Source: Yersinia enterocolitica (GTDB lineage: Bacteria; Pseudomonadota; Gammaproteobacteria; Enterobacterales; Enterobacteriaceae). From it: 64,000 nt of DNA. Made by a program: the position numbers and the translations under genes. The stretch covers positions 620,001 through 684,000 of the forward strand of contig NBTC02000002.1 in assembly GCA_002082245.2 (NCBI GenBank), given 5' to 3'. Numbering within the stretch: position 1 is the stretch's first letter; each line of letters starts with the position of its first letter. Positions 17,568-26,223 of this stretch are shown piece after piece. The notes beneath the pieces were generated by a model. That model searched no databases and was not told where the DNA came from. It saw only the letters and a list, made by a program, of their open reading frames with translations.

Positions 17568-18217
17568 TGTTTTGAGCAGTCAGTGACCTGCGGGTAATTG
17601 CGACATACTAGATTGAGTTTGTTTTTCGGCTCGAAACCTTTATCCAGCATGCATCGTTGAATATTAGCGGCTTTGCGCAGCGTCGGCACGTAAGGCGTCG
17701 AACCCAACGGTTGCGGATAACCGCATTGATACATCACCGCCAGTGCTTGCTTGTCGTTTTCAACTTCATGAGAAAAATGCAGCGAGGCTCCCACTTTACG
17801 CCAGGTAATCAAGGAAAACTTGCTCACGCCGGAATCCGGCTTAATCGGATGAAACCCTCTGTCTGCAACAAAAGGCAGCGCTTCTAGCTGACTCTGACTC
17901 AAGGGATACCCCTGCTCTTGCTTGAGGCAGGCTGGTGTATCATGGTAAACACGAACGCTGCAAATTTTGAATCCGTCTTTACGGGTAAACCCCATATTCT
18001 CCATGCATTGGTAATACAGAACTGACTCATTATCCGTTTTGGGAATATCGGAGCCGGGGAGTTGCACGCCGCATTTACCCATCGCGACGCGCACGCCGTC
18101 GATATCCGTATCAGGACGTTGCCACTGTGTTAGATCCGGTGCTGGGGGGCATCCTGTCAGCAGGAAGATAGACGTCATCAGCAGGGGTAAAGTTATCAGA
18201 GTCGATTTTCGGAACAT
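17552..18217 (-). CDS. Hypothetical lipoprotein
   Basis: 221-residue lipoprotein: signal peptide with lipobox LLTGC (Cys22), then a Pro-rich start to the mature chain. The mature part has two similar cysteine-bearing stretches, CGVQLPGSDIP..YYQCMENMGF and YQCGYPQPLGS..IQRCMLDKGF, each followed by a further short Cys segment. This suggests an internal duplication with disulfide-bonded repeats. Periplasmic, membrane-anchored. I do not recognise a named family. It stands alone and converges with the small ORF to its left. Confidence 0.7.
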   Translation of the reverse strand: MFRKSTLITLPLLMTSIFLLTGCPPAPDLTQWQRPDTDIDGVRVAMGKCGVQLPGSDIPKTDNESVLYYQCMENMGFTRKDGFKICSVRVYHDTPACLKQEQGYPLSQSQLEALPFVADRGFHPIKPDSGVSKFSLITWRKVGASLHFSHEVENDKQALAVMYQCGYPQPLGSTPYVPTLRKAANIQRCMLDKGFEPKNKLNLVCRNYPQVTDCSKHHSSP

Positions 18218-18534
18218 TAAAATCCCTTATTTATTATTGTTTCAGATCGCATCCATACTGCCCGTATTGCTCCTGTGTGACAACGCTGTCCGGGTTTTGA
18301 TTATCACTGAAATAAAAATTTCACCCAGCCTGGATTGACTAAATCTCCACGTTCTATTCTGAAACATTCGATCCGCTGATACCAGGAATGTATTTTTCAG
18401 TTCTAACTTCCGCACCTCGCTCGAAGCTGCCGTAGCAAAGACTTTAAGCAGCCATGAGCAAAAATAAAACGTTAGAGCGTATTTCACAGATCAGGGTTTT
18501 ACGCCGGAATCTCAGATTTTTCCTGCGGTTAAAA

Positions 18535-19284
18535 CTATACTGAGGTTTGATATTCCGCTTGTGTAACAAATTTACAAATTTCACTGATGATGGCAGGTTC
18601 AGGCTTGAGTATTGCGCTTACATGATCTCCCGTTGCCGAAATGAACGCAAATTTGTTCGCTTCGGTCCAGTAATTTAGTTGTCGGTAGTAAACATCTTCC
18701 AGTCCAGCCCAAAATAATTTAGGAGTGTTGATCTGAGTAAGCTGTACCGAATCATAAAAACCATCGTACGAGCTGATTGCATTGAAATATGCACGTACTG
18801 CTGGTTCTGTAGCTGGTGCTATCCAGTCGGTTAATTCAGGGGCAGTAATTTTTGCGTACGCAAAAAATGTATCAAAATCCAGTTTTCCATTTGGGCCTTC
18901 AGGAAGGCCATTTTCAACATCCCATCCCCCAATAACCAGTGAAGACAGGGCTTTTGGATGGTATTTTACTAATCCTGCAGCCAGCCAAGCCCCCGAAGAA
19001 TAGCCTATTACATGAGCCTGTTGGCACCCTAATGCATTGATTAATAATTTTATATTTAATGCCTGTTTTTCCTGCTCATAAAGACCAATTTCAACTGGCT
19101 TATCACTCATTCCATGCCCTAACATGTCAGGATATGCGACACAAAATTTGTGGCTGAGAGCCTCAACCAACCCATTAGTGAGCCATGAATTTCCATCCAT
19201 CAGTAAGCCATGTAATAGTACTACAAGAGGACCATTACCTTTTGTTCGATAATATAAATGACCATTTTTACCATTCATAATCAT
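18535..19284 (-). CDS. Alpha/beta-fold hydrolase
   Basis: 249-residue alpha/beta hydrolase without signal peptide. Visible elements: VVLLHGLLMDG (oxyanion HG, about 24-34), DMLGHGMSD, and the nucleophile elbow GYSSGAW (Ser about 96). The Asp lies in the LEDVYY region and the catalytic His in ATGDHVSAI near the C-terminus. Substrate unknown; the family covers esterases, C-C hydrolases and haloperoxidase-like enzymes. AAGG precedes the ATG by six bases; a second ATG two codons later is possible. The gene is followed on the minus strand by about 300 bases without a clear gene, and a recombinase remnant lies upstream of it. Confidence 0.8.
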   Translation of the reverse strand: MIMNGKNGHLYYRTKGNGPLVVLLHGLLMDGNSWLTNGLVEALSHKFCVAYPDMLGHGMSDKPVEIGLYEQEKQALNIKLLINALGCQQAHVIGYSSGAWLAAGLVKYHPKALSSLVIGGWDVENGLPEGPNGKLDFDTFFAYAKITAPELTDWIAPATEPAVRAYFNAISSYDGFYDSVQLTQINTPKLFWAGLEDVYYRQLNYWTEANKFAFISATGDHVSAILKPEPAIISEICKFVTQAEYQTSV

Positions 19285-19319
19285 ATAATACCTTCAATAA
19301 AAAGAATTAATTAACTGGT

Positions 19320-19502
19320 CTAACTCCGGTTGAGAGGTTTTATTCCGTCAGAACGCAGCTGACCATCAGGAAATATATGCCTGTATAGCGTTTGCCTGGT
19401 TATCCCCAGTTCCTGGCATAATGTACTGACTTTCGTCTCTGGTCGTCCCATTGGTGCCAGAAGCTGACGTAACCAGTTTTGAAAGAGTACATATGGACGT
19501 CG
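19320..19502 (-). pseudogene. Serine recombinase/resolvase C-terminal remnant
   Basis: Minus-strand frame open between stop codons, ending with the recombinase helix-turn-helix: RPYVLFQNWLRQLLAPMGRP, then ELGITRQTLYRHIFPDGQLR. The pattern GRP...ELGITRQTLYRH is characteristic of the DNA-binding tail of resolvase/invertase proteins. The catalytic N-terminal domain with its Ser is absent. It marks a lost mobile element immediately upstream of the hydrolase gene. Confidence 0.65.
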
Positions 19503-19622
19503 CTAACATCGCGTTGCGTTAAAAATTAGGGGGCAGGTCACGGACTAGATTGAATGGTATAATAACCCAAACTACTATTTGCAAGCACAACTTAATGCAA
19601 ATCACCATGGACGGATTTAGGC

Positions 19623-20027
19623 ATGACTAAAATATTGATGTTGATGATACTGGCGGCAACTGTTACAGGATGCGCACCACTAACTCCTAAAGATTGTCAT
19701 AAAAATAGCGCACTTAACTCTTGCACCTACAACCGTTCTGGGAAGGTATCAGATAAAGACCTTTTTGGTTACCAGGCCTTGGGTATCAAAAAAGCACTTG
19801 ATGCAGCCCTCATTGAGCCCCATGCTTGGGGTGGTAAAAGATGTGATGCACACCTCGATTTCAAAATTGATGGTACCCTACAAAATTTCATCATAAAGAG
19901 CGGCGATGAAGGTTATTGTCATGCTTTAGTGGAAGCTTCTAAACGTACATTATTCCCACCATTTACGGATCAGCACGTCTACGACGTAATGGGGTCATCG
20001 CGCTGGGATTTTCATGGACAGCCTTGA
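19623..20027 (+). CDS. Lipoprotein consisting of a TolA C-terminal-like domain
   Basis: 134-residue lipoprotein with lipobox VTGC (Cys17). After a short Cys-containing linker, residues about 49-130 follow the TolA domain III pattern: a helix with a run of A/L, then KRCDAHLDFKIDGTLQNFII, GDEGYCHALVEASKR, and P.....VYDVMGSSRWDF. The two cysteines (about 78 and 100) correspond to the conserved TolA disulfide. In TolA this domain contacts Pal/TolB and is the receptor for colicins and filamentous phage pIII. Here it has no long helical stalk and no inner-membrane anchor. It lies between recombinase remnants, suggesting transfer. The domain assignment is by memory of TolA; the function as a Tol interactor or decoy is inference. 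Confidence 0.65.
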   Translation: MTKILMLMILAATVTGCAPLTPKDCHKNSALNSCTYNRSGKVSDKDLFGYQALGIKKALDAALIEPHAWGGKRCDAHLDFKIDGTLQNFIIKSGDEGYCHALVEASKRTLFPPFTDQHVYDVMGSSRWDFHGQP

Positions 20028-20300
20028 AAAGCGTAGATAGTCGCTACTACAGCGCACTTACAAACACAGTTATACATCAATGCGGTGTAAGGCCAACTTC
20101 CGCTCCTCGCTCATAGCAGTCCCCTGATGTTGCTTCGGCTGCTCTGTGCCAAGTGCGGACGTTCTAGCACCAGCTATGTTAATCAAAAGCGAGCAGATCA
20201 GTTCTTATAGCGGTTTAAAAAAATGGTCGTCTAATTTTCGGTTGTGAGTGTTTCATCGGATGTTCTAGATTCATCCTGTACTTTATTAAAGGAGATAATC

Positions 20301-21077
20301 ATGAACTTCACGGAACTTCACCATCAAAACAAACCATTACTCATCGCCAATGTCTGGGATGCTGCTAGTGCAATTATGGCGCACCAGTCGGGCTATCAGG
20401 CCATGGGTACTTCAAGTGCAGCGATTGCCGCAACGTTAGGTTACGAAGATGGAGAAGCAATGTCTTTTGATGAATTGCTCTACATTGTCACACGTATCCA
20501 ATCCGTCAGTAGCCTACCATTAAGTGTTGATGTAGAAGCGGGGTTTGGTGGCACAACTGATGAGATAACGACCAATCTTAAACGTCTCGCGCAGCTTGGA
20601 GTTGTTGGTATAAATCTTGAGGACAGCAGAGTTGTTAACGGTGTCAGACAACTTGATGATGCAGTTGCATTTTCCAGTCAATTAAAAGAGATTTGCGATG
20701 CGTTGAACAACGAGAGTTATCAACTATTTCTTAATATCCGTACTGATACATACCTGCTTAATCATGAACATGCTTTACAGGAAACGCTTTTACGTGGCCG
20801 ACTTTATGAAGCATCGGGGGCAAACGGGCTTTTTGTCCCATGTCTGACGTCAGAAAAAGATATTGAGACCTTTTCCAAAGAGCTTAATATTCCATTAAAC
20901 GTCATGTGTATGCCAGATCTTCCCACGTTCGAAAGGCTGGGTAAAATGGGTGTAAGTCGCATTTCTATGGGAAATTTCGTTCATTCAGCCATTCAATCGA
21001 AACTTAAAGATTTAATGCTACTTATCCAGTCGCAGCAAACATTTGCAGGAGTTTTCATTGATGAAAGTTCTCGATAA
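20301..21077 (+). CDS. Isocitrate lyase/PEP mutase family protein
   Basis: 258-residue TIM-barrel protein of the ICL/PEP mutase superfamily, enzymes that make or break C-C or C-P bonds beside a carboxylate. Visible signatures are LLIANVWDAASAIM at the N-terminus, GTSSAAIAATLGYEDGE, LSVDVEAGFG with the metal-binding Asp/Glu, and GINLEDS. The cysteine loop typical of true isocitrate lyase (KKCGH) is absent, so a lyase acting on another 2-hydroxy or 2-oxo acid is likelier. The start is the ATG behind AAAGGAGATAATC; an upstream GTG has no ribosome site. It overlaps ada by 17 bases, so the two form an operon. Why a metabolic lyase is coupled to a DNA-repair gene is not evident. Confidence 0.82.
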   Translation: MNFTELHHQNKPLLIANVWDAASAIMAHQSGYQAMGTSSAAIAATLGYEDGEAMSFDELLYIVTRIQSVSSLPLSVDVEAGFGGTTDEITTNLKRLAQLGVVGINLEDSRVVNGVRQLDDAVAFSSQLKEICDALNNESYQLFLNIRTDTYLLNHEHALQETLLRGRLYEASGANGLFVPCLTSEKDIETFSKELNIPLNVMCMPDLPTFERLGKMGVSRISMGNFVHSAIQSKLKDLMLLIQSQQTFAGVFIDESSR

Positions 21078-22107
21078 TGCCCAGTGCAATGTCTGGTATC
21101 AGGCATTACTTGAGCGCGCTTCGGAGTATACAGGGGTGTTTTTCGTTGGTGTCAAAACAACGGGGGTATTTTGTATTTCGGTATGTCGGGCGAGGAAACC
21201 AAAACGTGAGAATGTCGAGTTCTATAAAGATTTTAAATCTGCTCTAGATGCAGGTTTTCGCCCCTGCAAAGTGTGCCGACCCACTGAAAATGCGCACACA
21301 GCTCCATTTTTTATCGAAAAAGCACTTGAACTCGTGCGCGCTAACCCTAAAACACGAATAAGCGACACTGCGCTACGTAAGCACGATATCAGCCCCGAGC
21401 GGGTACGACGCTGGTTTCTACAAAACCACGGTATTACCTTCCAGGCATTTCAACGAATGCAGCGGGTGAATATCGCACTTCAGGAGCTAAAAGGTGGGTC
21501 CGCAGCCACCGATGTGGCTTTTGATAATGGCTACGAATCATTGAGTGGTTTTGCTTATACCTATAAGCGACTTACGGGTGTTGCTCCAACAGAGCAGACT
21601 CAGATAATTATAATTCAACGATTTACCACGACCCTAGGCCCAATGTTCGTCTGTGCTACGGAACGTGGAGTTTGCCTGCTGGAGTTTACCGACCGCCGAA
21701 TGCTGGAGACGGAATTCCGTGATCTCCAACGTTTGCTGAATGCTCGAATAATGTCAGGGGAGAATAGCCATACCCGACAAGCGGAAAAAGAGATTAGTGA
21801 ATATTTTTCCGGAACGCGACAACAGTTTGAGCTCACGCTCGATGCTCCTGGCAGTGATTTTCAACGCTCCGTCTGGCAGGGGCTAAGTGCTGTTCCTTAT
21901 GGACAAACGTCACACTATCAAGCTCTTTCCGGGCAGATTGGAAAACCTAACGCAGTACGAGCGGTGGCCGCCGCAAATGGAGCAAACCGAATAGCTATAG
22001 TTATTCCTTGCCACAGAGTCATCGGCAAGGATGGTTCGATGACCGGTTACGGCGGGGGCATCGCGCGCAAAGAATGGCTAATCGAACATGAACGAAAACA
22101 TCGCTGA
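21061..22107 (+). CDS. ada: Ada: methylphosphotriester/O6-methylguanine-DNA methyltransferase and regulator
   Basis: 348 residues in the full Ada architecture. The N-terminal zinc domain has Cys38, Cys42, Cys69 and Cys72, at the same positions as E. coli Ada; Cys38 takes methyl groups from phosphotriesters and converts the protein to an activator. An AraC-type helix-turn-helix follows (about 95-175). The C-terminal methyltransferase has the active-site IPCHRVIG (Cys317), repairing O6-methylguanine. It is a self-sacrificing repair protein and the regulator of the adaptive response to alkylation. The ATG at 21061 matches the E. coli N-terminus and overlaps the preceding gene. No alkB or alkA follows in this window. 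Confidence 0.92.
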   Translation: MKVLDNAQCNVWYQALLERASEYTGVFFVGVKTTGVFCISVCRARKPKRENVEFYKDFKSALDAGFRPCKVCRPTENAHTAPFFIEKALELVRANPKTRISDTALRKHDISPERVRRWFLQNHGITFQAFQRMQRVNIALQELKGGSAATDVAFDNGYESLSGFAYTYKRLTGVAPTEQTQIIIIQRFTTTLGPMFVCATERGVCLLEFTDRRMLETEFRDLQRLLNARIMSGENSHTRQAEKEISEYFSGTRQQFELTLDAPGSDFQRSVWQGLSAVPYGQTSHYQALSGQIGKPNAVRAVAAANGANRIAIVIPCHRVIGKDGSMTGYGGGIARKEWLIEHERKHR

Positions 22108-22423
22108 TAGACAGATACCAGCTGACGGCTAAAACTAAACAGGATGGGGAAAGCTGAGTTTGGCACTTGGCTATCCATGTGCCGCCCTGCTAACTCGATC
22201 TGATTGTAAGGTCCGCTTCTCGCTCATAGCTGACAGTCAGGCTTGTTCGTACCTTGCTACAGAACACAACCCGAACGCATTAAACGTATCGAAATTTTTA
22301 CGAATGGTTCCGAATTAGCAGTTAACTATATGAATTTAAAGACTAGGGAAGTAAGGTAATGGAAGGTGTTTTTTGAGATGATATCAATTGCTTAATAGGA
22401 CTACCATCACCCCTCGTTACTTG

Positions 22424-22600
22424 TTATTTCATCCCTATCGCCACTTTGTCGCCATGCTTAAATCGGGCTAATGGGTTGAGTGAATAGCGTCTTGCAGGTG
22501 GTCTGCCGCGACGTGAGAGTAGCGCATGGTGACCCGAATATCTGAATGGCCGAGGATGTGTTGCAGCACGATGATATTGCCACCGGCCATCATATCCTTC
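22424..22600 (-). pseudogene. Tyrosine recombinase C-terminal remnant, frameshifted
   Basis: Minus-strand reading gives MMAGGNIIVLQHILGHSDIR followed by VTMRYSHVAADHLQDAIHS, the box containing LGHS and the catalytic Tyr of a phage-type integrase. The frame then ends early. The expected tail, NPLARFKHGDKVA, continues in another frame, so there is a frameshift near 22478. Everything upstream, including the first catalytic Arg, is missing. It closes the right end of the accessory zone just before rluF, a plausible old island boundary. Confidence 0.7.
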
Positions 22601-22693
22601 GAAATCGTCTTTATGACTTTGCATTCTCTCTGCTAAGCTGCTCTGCCGGCTTCATAGCCTAACGTGATATAATCTTATTTTTACGGAAGATTT

Positions 22694-23566
22694 ATGCTGA
22701 CCAACTCATCCACTCGTCTTAACAAATATATTAGCGAGAGCGGTATCTGTTCTCGTCGTGATGCCGATCGTTATATTGAACAAGGACATGTTTTTATTAA
22801 TGGCAAACGGGCCGCTGTTGGCGATCAAGTATATGGCGGGGATGTAGTCAAAGTTAACGGTCAGCTTATCGAACCGCGTGACGAAAACGACTTGGTGCTG
22901 ATCGCACTGAATAAACCGGTTGGCATCATAAGCACCACCGAAGAGGGGGAAAACGATAACATCGTTGATTTCGTTAATCACAGTAAACGAGTCTTCCCTA
23001 TCGGACGTTTGGACAAAGACTCGCAGGGGTTGATTTTTTTGACGAATCACGGTGATTTGGTTAACAAAATCCTGCGCGCCGGGAACGACCACGAAAAAGA
23101 GTACGTGGTTACGGTCAACAAACCGGTGACTGACGAGTTTATTCTCGGTCTGGGTGCTGGTGTACCGATGATGGGAACCGTGACCAAAAAATGCAAAGTG
23201 AATAAAGTCGCGACCTTTGTATTTAATATCACGCTGGTGCAAGGGCTTAACCGTCAAATTCGCCGTATGTGTAAACATTTTGGCTATGAAGTCACCAAGC
23301 TTGAGCGCACTCGTATCATGAACGTCACCCTGAAAGGACTGCCAATGGGTGAGTGGCGAGATTTGACTGATGATGAGCTAATCGAGTTATTTAAGCTGAT
23401 TGAAAACTCATCATCTGACGAAAAACCGGTGAAAAAAGCCAAGGCTAAGCCCGTGGCAGATAAAAAACCGAGTGTTAGTGGGGCGAAAAAGGCCGAAAAA
23501 CCCGATGGTAACTCAGCTTCCCGCAAGCGCTTTACCCAGCCCGGACGTAAGAAGAAAGGGCGCTAA
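22694..23566 (+). CDS. rluF: 23S rRNA pseudouridine(2604) synthase RluF
   Basis: 290-residue pseudouridine synthase of the RsuA branch. It isomerises U2604 (and can act on U2605) of 23S rRNA and a site in tRNA-Tyr. An S4 RNA-binding domain (about 8-60, [20 protein letters not shown]) precedes the catalytic domain with [10 protein letters not shown], whose Asp107 is the catalytic residue, as in E. coli. The tail from about 235 is Lys/Ser-rich and disordered, typical of RluF. It has its own short leader and a strong hairpin behind it, so it is probably a single-gene transcript. It marks the return to core chromosome. Confidence 0.95.
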   Translation: MLTNSSTRLNKYISESGICSRRDADRYIEQGHVFINGKRAAVGDQVYGGDVVKVNGQLIEPRDENDLVLIALNKPVGIISTTEEGENDNIVDFVNHSKRVFPIGRLDKDSQGLIFLTNHGDLVNKILRAGNDHEKEYVVTVNKPVTDEFILGLGAGVPMMGTVTKKCKVNKVATFVFNITLVQGLNRQIRRMCKHFGYEVTKLERTRIMNVTLKGLPMGEWRDLTDDELIELFKLIENSSSDEKPVKKAKAKPVADKKPSVSGAKKAEKPDGNSASRKRFTQPGRKKKGR

Positions 23567-23601
23567 GCTCACATAATTATCATCGGTCTCAGTACTCAAG
23601 C

Positions 23602-23631
23602 ATATAAACTCGGCAATAGCCGAGTTTATAT
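23602..23631. terminator. Strong bidirectional-type hairpin after rluF
   Basis: A perfect 13-bp stem, ATATAAACTCGGC with GCCGAGTTTATAT, around an AATA loop. A/T-rich outer pairs provide A and T flanks for either strand. It lies 35 bases past rluF. Confidence 0.65.
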
Positions 23632-23824
23632 TGATGAAACACCCGGTGTGAAACCAATCATCAGTCTTTTTCCTCATGTTCTGTCAAACCTGACGCTATG
23701 GCCTGAGTACGGCATTAGTTCCCAATATTTAATATAGAGCATACTTTCTTGCTCGTATTGACGTCACAATAATAGTAGGTAGACTGGTATACCTATAATT
23801 ATCCAAAGCAGGAAGAAATTGGCC

Positions 23825-24409
23825 ATGTCCTCACGCGAATTATCAGAAAGTGCCCGAGATCGGCTGCTGAGTGCTGCAAGGGTGTTGTTCTATAACGATG
23901 GCATTGCGGCAACGGGTATTGATGCCATTGTTAAAAGGGCTGGTGTTGCCAAGAAAAGTCTCTACAACAACTTTGAGTCCAAAGCAGAACTTGTTGCTAC
24001 TTACTTACAGATTCGTCATGAAGAGTGGCTCGCACTGTACGCTAATCGTCTGCAACAAACGGCGAGTCCAAAAGAGAGCGTGATGGCTGTTTTTCTTGCT
24101 TATGCAGACCATGCTGAATTTGCCTATGAACGTGGATTCAGAGGGTGCGGACTATTGAATGCCGCGGCTGAACTGCCCGCGGGCGCACCGGGCAGACAGG
24201 CAGTGCGCGGGCACAAGGAGCAGGTAGAGTCGATTCTGACTGAACATCTTTGTGTGCTTCTCTCTGGTGATGAACAACGTGCCATACGGATGGCCAGGCA
24301 CTTTTCATTTTTACTCGAGGGGAGTATGTCTCGCGCAGGCTTGGAAGGGAATGGTGAGTGCGTTCGTCAGGCAATGACAATGGCCGCCGAAATGATGGAG
24401 TCGCTATGA
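23825..24409 (+). CDS. TetR-family transcriptional regulator
   Basis: 194-residue one-component repressor. The N-terminal helix-turn-helix runs about 10-57 (ARVLFYNDGIAATGIDAIVKR and VAKKSLYNNFESKAELV), typical of TetR proteins. The C-terminal part is the helical ligand-binding domain with no recognisable ligand. AGGAAG precedes the ATG at 23825; the slightly earlier TTG is less likely. The stop overlaps the start of an EamA transporter (ATGA), so the two are co-translated and the repressor probably controls this exporter and its own promoter. Confidence 0.88.
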   Translation: MSSRELSESARDRLLSAARVLFYNDGIAATGIDAIVKRAGVAKKSLYNNFESKAELVATYLQIRHEEWLALYANRLQQTASPKESVMAVFLAYADHAEFAYERGFRGCGLLNAAAELPAGAPGRQAVRGHKEQVESILTEHLCVLLSGDEQRAIRMARHFSFLLEGSMSRAGLEGNGECVRQAMTMAAEMMESL

Positions 24410-25344
24410 CTGTCACGCCAAGAGATCGCATGATGGGCAGGGTGGGAGTATTGATTGCGGCCATCTTGTGGGGAACCACAGGAACGGCGGCAACATTTGC
24501 TCCTGCAGTTAGTGCTGTTGCCATAGGCGCTGTTGCGATGGGGCTAGGGGGGCTACTCCAGGCGATGATAGCCGCTGGGAGTATCATTAGTTATGTAGAT
24601 AAACTCCTTCAACAGTGGCGTTTACTGCTGATAGGGGTCATTGCTGTTGCCATCTATCCGCTGGCATTCTATGCCTCTATGCATTTAGCGGGTGTCACTG
24701 TCGGGACTGTCATTTCTATTGGTTCTGCCCCTCTGTTATCTGCTCTGATTGAATATGTCTTGGAGGGCGAGCGGCTGACGACTCGCTGGATGTTGGGGGC
24801 TGCTCTTGGCATTGCAGGCATGGTGTTGCTTTGTATGGCTGAAAGTGGGGGGCACGGCACTCTGGTTCAGTCACTCAATGTCACGATAGGAGTAATTCTA
24901 GGCCTTCTTGCTGGTTTTACTTATGCGCTGTATTCGTGGGCTGCTCGCCGTTTGATGCAGCGAGGACTTCCTTCTCGCACCGCGATGGGGGCGATTTTTG
25001 GTCTTGGCGGCATTTTACTAATGCCAGTACTCCTTATGACTGGAGCCCCGCTGCTGGAATCTTGGAGTAATGCGGCAGTGGGTGCCTATATGGCGTTGGT
25101 CCCGATGTTTCTTGGCTATATTTGCTATGGATATGGGCTGGCTCGTATAACGGCAAGTATGGCGACGACCATTACCCTCATCGAGCCTGTTATTGCTGCC
25201 ATATTGGCAGTGATTATCGTGGGAGAAAGACTGCCTATTACGGGGTGGGTGGGGATCGGGCTGGTAGTGGCTTGCCTGATATTTATTACTGTTCCGATAA
25301 AATGTGCTCTAATTGTTCGGGTAAGAGAAAACAATAGCCTGTAG
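24406..25344 (+). CDS. EamA-family (DMT) transporter
   Basis: 312-residue inner-membrane protein with about ten hydrophobic helices in two EamA repeats (about 15-145 and 160-300). Typical motifs are AAILWGTTGTAATF near the N-terminus, and VTVGTVISIGSAPLLSAL and MATTITLIEPVIAAILAVII at the ends of the repeats. Such carriers export metabolites or amino acids; the substrate is unknown. The start is the ATG inside the tetR stop; translation from upstream GTG would overlap tetR more and add non-family sequence. Coupling to a TetR gene suggests inducible efflux. Confidence 0.87.
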   Translation: MTVTPRDRMMGRVGVLIAAILWGTTGTAATFAPAVSAVAIGAVAMGLGGLLQAMIAAGSIISYVDKLLQQWRLLLIGVIAVAIYPLAFYASMHLAGVTVGTVISIGSAPLLSALIEYVLEGERLTTRWMLGAALGIAGMVLLCMAESGGHGTLVQSLNVTIGVILGLLAGFTYALYSWAARRLMQRGLPSRTAMGAIFGLGGILLMPVLLMTGAPLLESWSNAAVGAYMALVPMFLGYICYGYGLARITASMATTITLIEPVIAAILAVIIVGERLPITGWVGIGLVVACLIFITVPIKCALIVRVRENNSL

Positions 25345-25474
25345 TGGCACAATGATGCCTGATCTTGCCCGCTTGCAGCTAGATTTCTCCATTATTGCCA
25401 CCTTCGCTTCAATTGTTGTTCCGATGGTCAATCGTCCCTCTGTGCTATTGAGGGAAGTTCGCCCAGGCACTTAA

Positions 25475-25672
25475 GTACGCCACACCCTGTTTATTAACCA
25501 CAATTTGTGGGGCAATTATCTATTTCAGGATGGTGCACTATGCTCATTCTCGGATAATCCCTATTTATGGGGCGCACTATTCAGTGTGATGTTTGCTTTG
25601 TTCATTAACAATGTCGTGGTTGTGGTGATATCTAGTATGTTAATATTTTATATCATTGGTTCGGTAGTTTAG
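25475..25672 (+). pseudogene. Possible membrane-protein gene remnant
   Basis: 66 open codons with no start codon, reading RHTLFINHNLWGNYLFQDGA, then SDNPYLWGALFSVMFALF and VVVVVISSMLIFYIIGSVV. The hydrophobic ending looks like a terminal transmembrane helix. I do not recognise it. The rest of the gap (25345-25926) shows no supported gene. Confidence 0.25.
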
Positions 25673-25926
25673 TCAGGAAACTAATATCAGCAGTGTGTTT
25701 ATCACTGGTTTTCTGTGATATTACATTTAACTCAGCAGGCCATTTAACACTTTATTTTGGTGATTAGCATTAATGATTGGCGAATGTGGTTAACGTCACC
25801 TTGGTTGTTTTTTTGTTAACTTCCCAATTTCTTACAGATTAAATGTAGGAAATAAAGCACATCCTCTAATATTAAAAATAATATCGGAACAGATGTTCAG
25901 CAGATCGAATTAATACAGTGAAACCC

Positions 25927-26121
25927 TCAATGAGATTGATCGCTGTCAGGCTGGCGGTATACTTCACCGCAAATCAAAACTACATCAGGTCTGCGTTCAT
26001 GAAGACGAGTAGCTACAGCCATGCATTCGTGGCGTGTTGTATACACATCATCGGTCACGGGCAGTGCCTCGCAAGCATCCATACCGCAGGTGCTAACCAA
26101 TAAAACAAATCCTATGAGCAT
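25927..26121 (-). CDS. Small exported cysteine-containing protein
   Basis: 64-residue protein with a hydrophobic N-terminus (MLIGFVLLVSTCGMDACEA) and three Cys. The mature part contains YTTRHECMAVATRL and VVLICGEVYRQPDSDQ. The layout (short hydrophobic start, C..x..C, then an EC..A helix and a late C) recalls small prophage proteins of the DUF1482 type, but the link is weak. AAGGAGAATAT precedes the ATG. Probably periplasmic with disulfides. Function unknown. Confidence 0.5.
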   Translation of the reverse strand: MLIGFVLLVSTCGMDACEALPVTDDVYTTRHECMAVATRLHERRPDVVLICGEVYRQPDSDQSH

Positions 26122-26223
26122 ATATTCTCCTTATTTATAGGATTTATATGAGTATAGCGCGTTTGCTGAAGAAGTAGTGCTCTCCTTTTCTAAGAAATGG
26201 AGTTTGCATTTTTTGGTTAAGTA

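Noticed and set aside
18242..18487. 81-codon minus-strand frame between two genes
   Set aside because: Poor start context and compositional features of intergenic DNA; recurring CTCGCTC-type fragments here and near 20.1 and 22.2 kb were too diverged to call a repeat family.
22424..22624. Intact 66-codon minus-strand gene
   Set aside because: The main match to a tyrosine recombinase is in a different frame; the frame reading through is a shadow produced by a frameshift.
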